Shown piece by piece: positions 8,556 to 14,940 of a DNA stretch of 14,940 nt; the first letter of the stretch is position 1; every line of letters begins with the position of its first letter. Origin of the DNA: Bacteroidales bacterium (GTDB taxonomy: Bacteria; Bacteroidota; Bacteroidia; Bacteroidales; JALTDM01). Under the pieces are notes generated by a model. That model ran no database searches and had not been told where the DNA came from. It worked only from the letters and a program-made list of their open reading frames with translations. The translations under genes were made by a program, and so were the position numbers. The stretch is taken from contig JALWKH010000239.1 of assembly GCA_026996635.1 (NCBI GenBank), forward strand, positions 1 to 14,940, read 5' to 3'.

Positions 8556-9676
8556 TGAGAATTGCCGTAAACACAAGACTTCTGATAAAAAATAAATTGG
8601 AAGGGATAGGTTGGTTTACTTACGAAACCCTTAAAAGAATAACCCAAGCCCACCCCGAACACGAGTTTTTCTTTTTGTTTGACCGCAAGTTTTCGGATGA
8701 TTTCATTTTTTCGCACAACATAACACCTATAAAACTTTTTCCGCCTACCCGGCATCCGCTACTTACCGAATTCTATTTCAGAAAAGTTTTGCCTCCCGTT
8801 CTAAAAAAAATAAAAGCCGACATTTTTTTTTCACCTGACGGATGGGTGCCGGTTAAAACAAACATTCCCGTCCATACAGTAATCCACGACCTGAATTTTG
8901 AACACTTTCCGCAATTTCTCCCGAAGTACGCACTTAAACATTACAGAAAATGCTTCCCGCAATACGCCCAAAAAGCAAGCAGAATAGCAACTGTTTCGGA
9001 ATATACCAAACAAGATATCCATAAAACATACAATATACCGTTAGAAAAAATAGATGTGGTTTACAACGGTGCAAACGAAATTTACAGCCCCATACCGGAA
9101 AAAGAACAACAAGAAGTAAAAAATAAATACGCCAACGGTGAAGACTATTTTATTTTTGTAAGCAGCATACACCCGCGCAAAAATCTAGAAAACACTCTTA
9201 CCGCTTTTTATGAGTTCAAAGAAAAAACAGAGTCAAATGCTAAATTTATCATCGTAGGGTCAGTTATGTTCAAATCCGACTCCGTAAATAAAGCACTAAA
9301 CAGTTCTACTCATAAAAAAGATGTTATTTTTCTCGGACATATCGACACGGAAACCTTGCATAAGTTGTTGGCTTCTGCTGTAGCATTGTTGTATGTTTCT
9401 TTTTTTGAAGGTTTTGGCATTCCAATAGTAGAAGCTATGAAGTGCGGCACTCCCGTAGTTACAAGCAATGTAACAAGTATGCCGGAAGTAGCCGGAAATG
9501 CAGCCTTAACGGTCAATCCGCATAAACCCGAAGAAATAGCTGATGCCATAGAAAAAATCTTTTCAGATAAAGATTTGAGAACTAAATTGATACGGCTCGG
9601 ATTAAAACAAAGTGAAAAATTTTCATGGGAAAAATCGGCAAATTTGCTTTGGAAATCAATAAACAAAGTTTTGTAA
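8555..9676 (+). CDS. Glycosyltransferase family 4 (GT-B fold)
   Basis: The 373-residue protein has a GT-B layout: an N-terminal acceptor domain starting MRIAVNTRLL, and a C-terminal nucleotide-sugar domain. VSSIHPRKN at residues 202-210 is the usual opening of the second Rossmann domain. EGFGIPIVE at 285-293 is the E-x7-E motif of retaining GT4 enzymes, followed by A-M-K-C-G-T-P-V-V and S-M-P-E-V-A-G-N-A-A. No signal peptide or clear membrane segment is seen, so it probably works at the cytoplasmic face of the inner membrane on a lipid-linked or nucleotide-activated substrate. Donor and acceptor sugars cannot be told from sequence. Coupling to nadK is by a one-base overlap. It may serve the same envelope glycan pathway as the operon at 12745-14940, but this is inference. 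Confidence 0.9.
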   Translation: MRIAVNTRLLIKNKLEGIGWFTYETLKRITQAHPEHEFFFLFDRKFSDDFIFSHNITPIKLFPPTRHPLLTEFYFRKVLPPVLKKIKADIFFSPDGWVPVKTNIPVHTVIHDLNFEHFPQFLPKYALKHYRKCFPQYAQKASRIATVSEYTKQDIHKTYNIPLEKIDVVYNGANEIYSPIPEKEQQEVKNKYANGEDYFIFVSSIHPRKNLENTLTAFYEFKEKTESNAKFIIVGSVMFKSDSVNKALNSSTHKKDVIFLGHIDTETLHKLLASAVALLYVSFFEGFGIPIVEAMKCGTPVVTSNVTSMPEVAGNAALTVNPHKPEEIADAIEKIFSDKDLRTKLIRLGLKQSEKFSWEKSANLLWKSINKVL

Positions 9677-9711
9677 TAAAAAAAATTGTAATATTGCAAA
9701 CTGATATTAAT

Positions 9712-9719
9712 CATTTTTG
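9712..9719 (+). promoter_or_regulatory. Weak candidate -7 element before korA (CATTTTTG)
   Basis: The element has one mismatch from TAnnTTTG. A TTG at 9686-9688 sits 23 bases upstream, an acceptable -33 distance. The start codon follows 14 bases after the element, so the leader would be very short. The 57-base AT-rich gap shows no terminator hairpin. Confidence 0.3.
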
Positions 9720-9733
9720 AAAAAAATAACAAA

Positions 9734-11575
9734 ATGGACGAAAAACACAAACCAACTGAATTAGAAGACGTTGTTATACGATTTGCAGGCGATTCCGGAG
9801 ACGGTATGCAGCTTATCGGAACACTTTTTTCAGATGCGTCTGCACATTACGGAAATGACATAGCAACATTTCCGGATTATCCGGCAGAAATCAGGGCACC
9901 ACAAGGAACAGTAGGTGGTGTATCAGGCTTTACAGTGCACTTTGGACACACAGAAGTAAACACACCGGGTGATTATGCCGACTTACTCGTGGCTATGAAT
10001 CCCGCTTCATTAAAAGCAAGTGTAAAATACTTAAAACCCGGTGCAACAATTATCATTGATATCGACGCATTTACAGATAAAAACCTGAAAAAGGCAGGGT
10101 ACAAAACAAACGACCCGTTCAAAGAAGACGGACTTGAAGATTATAACATCATTCCGGTAAAAATAACTTCTCTTACAAGGGAAGCTCTAAAAGACCTTGA
10201 CCTCGACAACAAGGCTGTTACCAGAAGTAAAAATATGTTTGTACTCGGAATGGTTGACTTTATGTTCAGCCGTCCGTTGGATTACACCATCCAATTCTTT
10301 GAAAAGAAATTTGCAGGTAAGCCAACTATAATTGAAGCAAACAAAAGAGCTCTCAAAGCAGGTTTCAACTATGCCGAAAGCTCGCACGCTATTTTCTCTT
10401 TCAAAGTAGCACCTGCAAAAATAGAACCCGGACGTTACAGAAACATAAACGGAAATACAGCTACAGCTTGGGGATTTATAGTAGCAGCTCAAAAAGCAGG
10501 TCTTGAACTTTTCTGTGGCTCATATCCTATCACTCCCGCAACAGACATCCTTCAAGAATTGTCAAAAAGAAGGGATTTGGGAGTTAAGACATTCCAAGCA
10601 GAAGATGAAATTGCAGGTATAACCACATCAATAGGAGCAAGTTTTGCCGGAGATTTGGCAGTTACTACAACTTCAGGTCCCGGACTCGCCCTGAAGACAG
10701 AAGCTGTTGGGTTGGCAGTAATCACAGAGCTCCCCTTGGTAATCGTTGATGTTCAAAGAGGTGGACCTTCAACAGGATTGCCTACCAAAACCGAGCAAGG
10801 AGATTTACTTCAAGCATTGTACGGAAGAAACGGAGAATCTCCTCTACCTGTAATCGCAGCACTAGGACCTGCAGATGCATTCCATTCTGCAATTGAAGCA
10901 TCACGAATCGCACTCGAACATATGACACCTGTAATATTACTAACAGATAGTTATATTGCAAACGGTTCACAACCTTTCAAAATACCTGATATAGATTCAA
11001 TACCGGAAATCAAACCTCCTATTATTACAGAACCTCCATACCAACCTTATGAAAGAATTGATAAAGAAAAAATGATTCGAGGTTGGGCAAAAGTAGGTGT
11101 TCCCGGATTGCAACACAGGTTGGGTAGCCTTGAAAAAATGGCTGTTACCGGAACAGTATCGTATGTACCCGAAAACCATGAAAGAATGGTTAAAGAAAGG
11201 CAAGCAAAAGTTGACGCTGTTGTTAATTATATACCGGAACAAAAAGTTGAAGGTAACCCAGATTCCGAATTGCTTGTAATCGGTTGGGGAAGCACATACG
11301 GACACCTCCGCAGGGCAGCAAACCAGCTTAAACGTGAAGGGATTGAAATAGCATATACTCAATTTAAGTATATAAATCCGCTACCGAAAAACACCGGAGA
11401 TATACTCAAAAAATACAAACGTGCAGTTGTATTTGAGCTTAATATGGGACAATTCGCAAATTATCTCAGAATGAAATTCCCCGGATTTGATCCTCTACAA
11501 TACAACAAAGTACAAGGATTACCATTTACAGTACAAGAAATTGTAGATCATATTAAATCATTATTAAAAAAATAA
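9734..11575 (+). CDS. korA: 2-oxoacid:ferredoxin oxidoreductase, fused gamma-alpha subunit (probable 2-oxoglutarate type)
   Basis: Together with the next gene it forms the CoA-dependent enzyme that oxidatively decarboxylates a 2-oxoacid, giving acyl-CoA, CO2 and reduced ferredoxin; the reverse reaction runs in reductive carboxylation. Residues 1 to about 190 are the gamma domain, with GDSGDG at 19-24. The alpha (pyrimidine-binding) domain follows from about residue 235, with YPITP at 264-268, QAEDEIAG, and TTTSGPGLALKTE. The 613-residue fused layout matches two-subunit KorAB enzymes such as that of Mycobacterium. The 2-oxoglutarate assignment rests on this layout and on KorB; pyruvate or branched-chain 2-oxoacids are not excluded. 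It is separated from korB by six bases, so the two are co-transcribed. Confidence 0.9.
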   Translation: MDEKHKPTELEDVVIRFAGDSGDGMQLIGTLFSDASAHYGNDIATFPDYPAEIRAPQGTVGGVSGFTVHFGHTEVNTPGDYADLLVAMNPASLKASVKYLKPGATIIIDIDAFTDKNLKKAGYKTNDPFKEDGLEDYNIIPVKITSLTREALKDLDLDNKAVTRSKNMFVLGMVDFMFSRPLDYTIQFFEKKFAGKPTIIEANKRALKAGFNYAESSHAIFSFKVAPAKIEPGRYRNINGNTATAWGFIVAAQKAGLELFCGSYPITPATDILQELSKRRDLGVKTFQAEDEIAGITTSIGASFAGDLAVTTTSGPGLALKTEAVGLAVITELPLVIVDVQRGGPSTGLPTKTEQGDLLQALYGRNGESPLPVIAALGPADAFHSAIEASRIALEHMTPVILLTDSYIANGSQPFKIPDIDSIPEIKPPIITEPPYQPYERIDKEKMIRGWAKVGVPGLQHRLGSLEKMAVTGTVSYVPENHERMVKERQAKVDAVVNYIPEQKVEGNPDSELLVIGWGSTYGHLRRAANQLKREGIEIAYTQFKYINPLPKNTGDILKKYKRAVVFELNMGQFANYLRMKFPGFDPLQYNKVQGLPFTVQEIVDHIKSLLKK

Positions 11576-11581
11576 TTTGCC

Positions 11582-12625
11582 ATGACAACAACAATAACAA
11601 AAGAAAATTTATATAAAAAGGTTAACTTGAAACCTGCAGAATATAAGAGTGACCAAGAAGTAAGGTGGTGTCCGGGATGCGGTGACCACGCTATTTATAA
11701 TGCATTATTGAAAACTTGGTCTGAACTCGGAATACCCAAAGAAAAAATAGCTGTAATCTCAGGTATAGGTTGTTCTTCAAGATTTCCGTACTATGTTGAT
11801 GTGTACGGATTCCATGGCATTCACGGTAGAGCAGGTGCTATTGCTTCAGGTTTCAAAACAGCCAGACCCGATATGTCAGTTTGGCAAATTACCGGTGACG
11901 GCGATGCTTTGGCAATAGGCGGAAATCACTTGATTCATGAATGCAGAAGGAATATTGACCTGAATATTATCATTTTCAACAATGAAATTTACGGTTTGAC
12001 AAAAGGGCAATATTCGCCGACAAGCCGTTTTGGACAGGTGACAAAAACCTCTCCTTACGGAACAATTGAAAGACCTTTTAACATAGGACAATTGGTACTC
12101 GGAGCAAATGTAAGTTTCTTTGCAAGGACAATTGATGCATATATCAAAGAATCTGTAGAAGTTTACAAAGAAGCCGAATTCCATAAAGGTACCTCTGTGG
12201 TAGAAGTACTGCAAAACTGTGTAATCTACAACGACGGAGCACATGCAGAAATAACAAATAAAGCCACCCGTAAGGAAAGACAAATCTGGCTCAAGCACGG
12301 TGAACCAATGATTTTCGGAGAAAATGACGACAAAGGTCTTATTCTTGAAAACGAAAGACTAAAAGTTGTTAAAATCGGTGAAAACGGCATTACCGAAAAA
12401 GATATTTTGGTACACGATGCTAAGTCTGACAACTTAGGATTACACTTGATGTTGGCAACCATGAGTTATCCCGAATATCCTATTGCAATGGGAGTAATTC
12501 GTGATGTGGAAAGGCCTACTTACGAAGAACTTATGGAAAGTCAAATCGAAGAAATCAGACAAAAATCAAAAATCAAAACAGTACAAGATTTACTTAATTC
12601 CGGTAATACTTGGGAAATTAAGTAA
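11582..12625 (+). CDS. korB: 2-oxoacid:ferredoxin oxidoreductase beta subunit (thiamine diphosphate and FeS binding)
   Basis: The 347-residue catalytic partner of the preceding gene. The thiamine diphosphate motif runs from GDG at 105-107 to Asn133-Asn134. The block YGLTKGQYSPTS at 137-148 is typical of oxoacid:ferredoxin beta subunits. Cys30 and Cys33 (WCPGCGD), Cys64 (GIGCSSRF) and Cys213 (LQNCVIYND) fall at the spacing of the four ligands of the single [4Fe-4S] cluster in two-subunit oxoacid:ferredoxin oxidoreductases, so the redox centre looks complete. No ferredoxin-like delta subunit gene is next to it, so electrons must go to a separately encoded ferredoxin. A terminator follows. Confidence 0.92.
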   Translation: MTTTITKENLYKKVNLKPAEYKSDQEVRWCPGCGDHAIYNALLKTWSELGIPKEKIAVISGIGCSSRFPYYVDVYGFHGIHGRAGAIASGFKTARPDMSVWQITGDGDALAIGGNHLIHECRRNIDLNIIIFNNEIYGLTKGQYSPTSRFGQVTKTSPYGTIERPFNIGQLVLGANVSFFARTIDAYIKESVEVYKEAEFHKGTSVVEVLQNCVIYNDGAHAEITNKATRKERQIWLKHGEPMIFGENDDKGLILENERLKVVKIGENGITEKDILVHDAKSDNLGLHLMLATMSYPEYPIAMGVIRDVERPTYEELMESQIEEIRQKSKIKTVQDLLNSGNTWEIK

Positions 12626-12640
12626 GTAAAATAAACTTCC

Positions 12641-12685
12641 AAAAAAAAGGCTGTCCGTTATTTTTGTACGGAACAGCCTTTTTTT
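12641..12685 (+). terminator. Rho-independent terminator after korB (bulged stem)
   Basis: An A-run (12641-12648) and GGCTGTCCGT (12649-12658) pair with ACGGAACAGCC (12668-12678) and a seven-T run (12679-12685). The right arm has one extra base, leaving a single-base bulge. Because A- and T-runs flank both sides, the hairpin could also work from the opposite strand, although no opposing gene exists here. Confidence 0.87.
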
Positions 12686-12709
12686 GTATCTGCCAACCAA
12701 AAAATACTA

Positions 12710-12717
12710 TACATTTG
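12710..12717 (+). promoter_or_regulatory. Probable -7 promoter element (TACATTTG) of the envelope-glycan operon
   Basis: This is an exact TAnnTTTG match, 27 bases before the ATG at 12745. A TTTG at 12683-12686, overlapping the end of the terminator T-run, lies 23 bases upstream and could be the -33 element. This is the best-formed promoter candidate in the window and would drive the three genes downstream. Confidence 0.55.
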
Positions 12718-12744
12718 TAACACAAACAAGCATAACATCTTATA

Positions 12745-13728
12745 ATGATAAAAATAGGCGTAATAGGTGCAGGGCATCTCGGCAAAATCCACATAAAACT
12801 TCTAAAAGAAATTGAAGAAGCCAACCTTATCGGATTTTATGACATAGATAAAGAAAACGCTAAAAAAGTAGAAAAAGAGTTTGGCATAAAAAGTTTCGAA
12901 ACATTAGACGGATTATTAAACAAAGTTGATGCAGTTGACATTGTAACGCCAACAACCACCCACTTTGAAATTGCCAAACAAGCCATAAAAAGGCAAAAAC
13001 ATATTTTCGTAGAAAAACCCGTTGCCGCCTCTACGGAAGAAGCCGAACAATTGGTAAAACTCTCTTACGAAGCGGGTATTAAAGCACAAGTTGGTCATGT
13101 AGAGCGTTTTAATCCCGCATTCCTCACCGTAAAAGATTACATAGACAAACCAATGTTCATTGAAATTCACCGTTTGGCACAATTTAACCCGCGCGGCACT
13201 GACGTCTCTGTTGTTTACGACCTTATGATACACGACATAGACCTCACATTGACCATAACAAACAGCCGCATAAAACGAATAAGCTCCAGCGGAGTAGCCG
13301 TTGTCAGCGATACAGTTGACATAGCCAATGCAAGAATAGAATTTGACAGCGGCGCTGTTGCCAACCTAACAGCCAGCCGTATCTCTCTAAAGAAAATGAG
13401 AAAAATGAGATTGTTCCAAAAAAATGCTTACCTCGCAGCGGATTTGCTGGAAAAAAAGGTTGAAATCATTAAGATGAAAAATGTGGAACAAGAAGAAAAT
13501 CCATTCGGCATATACATAGACACACCAAAAGGCAAAAAACAAATCTACTATACTAACCCCGAAGTAAAAGAAAACAATGCCATAAAAGAAGAACTGACAG
13601 AATTTTGTAGATCCATAAAATACGATAAAAACCCTCCGGTAACAATTGAAGAAGGATACAGCGCCCTAAAAGTAGCTGACGAGATTGACAAGCAAATCAG
13701 AAAAGCTGAAATTTCATTGGGAGAATAA
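12745..13728 (+). CDS. Gfo/Idh/MocA-family NAD(P)-dependent dehydrogenase, probably acting on a sugar nucleotide
   Basis: The 327-residue cytoplasmic enzyme starts with a Rossmann fold (IGVIGAGHLG; GAGHLG at 8-13). The family E-K-P motif with catalytic Lys91 is at 90-92, and the active-site pair Asp159 and His163 lies in DLMIHDID. QVGHVERFNP just after the Rossmann domain recalls UDP-N-acetylglucosamine 3-dehydrogenases (GnnA- and WbpB-like enzymes). A UDP-sugar substrate also fits the sugar transferase in the same operon. The exact substrate is inference; other sugar or inositol dehydrogenases share these motifs. It is separated from the next gene by six bases. Confidence 0.88.
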   Translation: MIKIGVIGAGHLGKIHIKLLKEIEEANLIGFYDIDKENAKKVEKEFGIKSFETLDGLLNKVDAVDIVTPTTTHFEIAKQAIKRQKHIFVEKPVAASTEEAEQLVKLSYEAGIKAQVGHVERFNPAFLTVKDYIDKPMFIEIHRLAQFNPRGTDVSVVYDLMIHDIDLTLTITNSRIKRISSSGVAVVSDTVDIANARIEFDSGAVANLTASRISLKKMRKMRLFQKNAYLAADLLEKKVEIIKMKNVEQEENPFGIYIDTPKGKKQIYYTNPEVKENNAIKEELTEFCRSIKYDKNPPVTIEEGYSALKVADEIDKQIRKAEISLGE

Positions 13729-13734
13729 AATAAA

Positions 13735-14646
13735 ATGAGAAGTCTGCCGTTTTTAAATAAACCTGTAAAAAGTATTTTTCTGCGCTTGAAATTCTTATTT
13801 GAAATAATAACCGGTTTTATCTTGCTTTTTTCATCGTGTAACATAATAGACCCCGATGAAGAAATACCCGCATACTTTAAAATTGATTCTGTTTTTGTAG
13901 ATTACGATACACAGTATCCGCAACTTCACAATATTTCCGATGTGTGGGTTACTGTAAACGGAGACAGGATAGGTACATTTGAAATCCCGGCTCTTTTCCC
14001 TGTTATAGGTAATAGTACGGGAAAAACCAATGTAGTAATAATGCCCGGCATCAAAGTTAACGGAATTGCAGCCACCCGTGATATTTATCCGTTTTTTGAT
14101 TATTACGAATTTGATACGGTTTTGACACCAATGAATGTTTACGAAATAAAACCACATTTTAAGTACAAGGAAGGACTTAATATTTGGACGGAACATTTTC
14201 CCGGAATAGCACAGGGATACAAATTCGAAATGACTTCTCAGAGCGATACAAGCATATTAGTACAAGAAGACACACTTATAGGTAGCAACAACTATGTAGG
14301 CAATATCTACCTCACTGTAGAACACCCCAAATTTCAATGTGTAACGACAGATGATTTTTATTTCCCCACAAACGGAAGTAAAATTTATGCCGAATTGGAC
14401 TATATGAATACTCAAGAGTTTGAAGTAGGTCTTTTTGTTTACAAAACCGCCCAGCTAATAGAAGCTCCACTGGTAATTATTAATCCGCACCCCGGTAATT
14501 ACAACCGTATTTATGTTGACCTCACACAATATGTAAACAACAATGCAGATGCATTCAAATTCAAATTTTATATAGGAGCGGAAAAGCCCGACACGATCAG
14601 CAACAGCAAAATAAGCATAGACAACGTTACGATTATTTATTATTAA
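13735..14646 (+). CDS. Uncharacterised Bacteroidota lipoprotein in a glycan operon
   Basis: The sequence of 303 residues has a hydrophobic stretch ending in FSSC with Cys35, a lipobox of the style common in this phylum, followed by the acidic stretch NIIDPDEE, which could favour export to the outer leaflet. The region before the hydrophobic core is unusually long from this ATG. A TTG at 13786 (residue 18) would give a standard lipoprotein signal starting M-K-F-L-F-E, and may be the true start. The mature part looks all-beta, with blocks ISDVWVTVNG, FEIPALFPVI and MPGIKVNGIAATRDIYPFF. I recall these from an abundant but unnamed Bacteroidota family; this is memory, not a search. Its place between a sugar-nucleotide dehydrogenase and a sugar transferase, with gaps of six and nine bases, suggests a link to envelope polysaccharide. 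No enzymatic motif is seen. Confidence 0.75.
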   Translation: MRSLPFLNKPVKSIFLRLKFLFEIITGFILLFSSCNIIDPDEEIPAYFKIDSVFVDYDTQYPQLHNISDVWVTVNGDRIGTFEIPALFPVIGNSTGKTNVVIMPGIKVNGIAATRDIYPFFDYYEFDTVLTPMNVYEIKPHFKYKEGLNIWTEHFPGIAQGYKFEMTSQSDTSILVQEDTLIGSNNYVGNIYLTVEHPKFQCVTTDDFYFPTNGSKIYAELDYMNTQEFEVGLFVYKTAQLIEAPLVIINPHPGNYNRIYVDLTQYVNNNADAFKFKFYIGAEKPDTISNSKISIDNVTIIYY

Positions 14647-14655
14647 GCAGGGAGT

Positions 14656-14940
14656 ATGAAAAACGCCAAATACGCTAGACAACGATTTTTATACATATTT
14701 TTTGACATAATAGGATCTGCTCTTGCTTGGACTCTGTTCTATTCTTACCGCAAAATAATTATTGAAACCCAAAAATTCGGCTACGAAATACCACTCAATT
14801 TCGGTGTAAAGTTTTTCGCAGCACTGGTAATAATACCGCTTTTCTGGTTTACAATTTACTATATAGCAGGCTTTTACAAAGAAGTTTACAGACGTTCAAG
14901 GTTACAGGAATTGTGGCAAAGCTTTTTCTTAACTTTGGTG
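14656..14940 (+). CDS. Polyprenyl glycosylphosphotransferase / sugar transferase, N-terminal part (cut by window edge)
   Basis: Ninety-five codons are visible with no stop. Two hydrophobic segments (about residues 11-30 and 56-78) flank a short loop with Y-R-K-I-I-I-E-T and G-Y-E. This matches the membrane-embedded N-terminal region of WbaP/WcaJ-type enzymes of Bacteroidota, which transfer a sugar 1-phosphate from UDP-sugar to undecaprenyl phosphate and start polysaccharide or O-antigen assembly. The catalytic C-terminal domain lies beyond the window, so the assignment depends on the N-terminal pattern and context. The start is nine bases after the lipoprotein stop. GGAG lies one base before the ATG, too close to act as a normal Shine-Dalgarno site. 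Confidence 0.72.
   Translation, partial: MKNAKYARQRFLYIFFDIIGSALAWTLFYSYRKIIIETQKFGYEIPLNFGVKFFAALVIIPLFWFTIYYIAGFYKEVYRRSRLQELWQSFFLTLV

Noticed and set aside
9310..9750. 146-codon open frame on the - strand across the glycosyltransferase end and korA start
   Set aside because: It lies opposite a well-supported glycosyltransferase coding region and has no recognisable motif. Low GC on the + strand depletes reverse stops in such genes.
11876..12298. 140-codon open frame on the - strand inside korB
   Set aside because: It runs fully opposite the thiamine diphosphate and FeS-ligand coding region and has no recognisable domain.
14649..14654. AGGGAG as a Shine-Dalgarno site for the sugar transferase
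   Set aside because: It ends one base before the ATG, too close for normal pairing, and this phylum rarely relies on such sites.

Overview
The window comes from an AT-rich member of the Bacteroidota. The evidence is a SprB-repeat surface protein ending in a type B (gliding-motility-type) C-terminal secretion domain of the type IX secretion system (T9SS), TAnnTTTG promoter elements of the Bacteroidota type, lipoprotein and signal peptides in the local style (…FSQ, …FSSC), and no regular Shine-Dalgarno sites. All genes lie on the + strand. No mobile element, tRNA, rRNA or CRISPR array was seen. The largest gap between genes is 119 bases.

Region 1 (2-5884) is the 3' part of a giant cell-surface protein, open at the left edge. 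It holds about 19 complete SprB-type repeats of 74-82 residues plus one partial repeat, two degenerate repeats, two PKD domains and the T9SS sorting domain. A strong terminator follows. Region 2 (5966-7609) encodes a secreted protein made almost wholly of MORN-variant (YwqK-like) repeats. Region 3 (7668-9676) is NAD kinase overlapping a GT4 glycosyltransferase by one base. Region 4 (9734-12625) is a two-gene 2-oxoacid:ferredoxin oxidoreductase operon (fused gamma-alpha subunit, then beta subunit), closed by a bulged-stem terminator. Region 5 (12745-14940, open at the right edge) is a tight operon: a Gfo/Idh/MocA sugar-nucleotide-type dehydrogenase, an uncharacterised lipoprotein, and the N-terminus of a polyprenyl-phosphate sugar transferase. 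This points to surface polysaccharide or LPS synthesis.

Most genes are ordinary for this phylum and I do not see a clearly new multi-gene system. The most interesting signal is inside the adhesin. Its repeats fall into three classes, defined by perfectly co-varying features. A second cysteine near the start of a repeat is always matched by a cysteine in the LCAG motif. A one-residue-shorter N-terminal loop is always matched by a G/S/P-P linker at the end. Every complete repeat has an even number of cysteines, and the 1686 residues before the PKD domains contain only six Lys/Arg. The uncharacterised lipoprotein between the dehydrogenase and the sugar transferase is the best candidate for an unassigned role in envelope glycan assembly.
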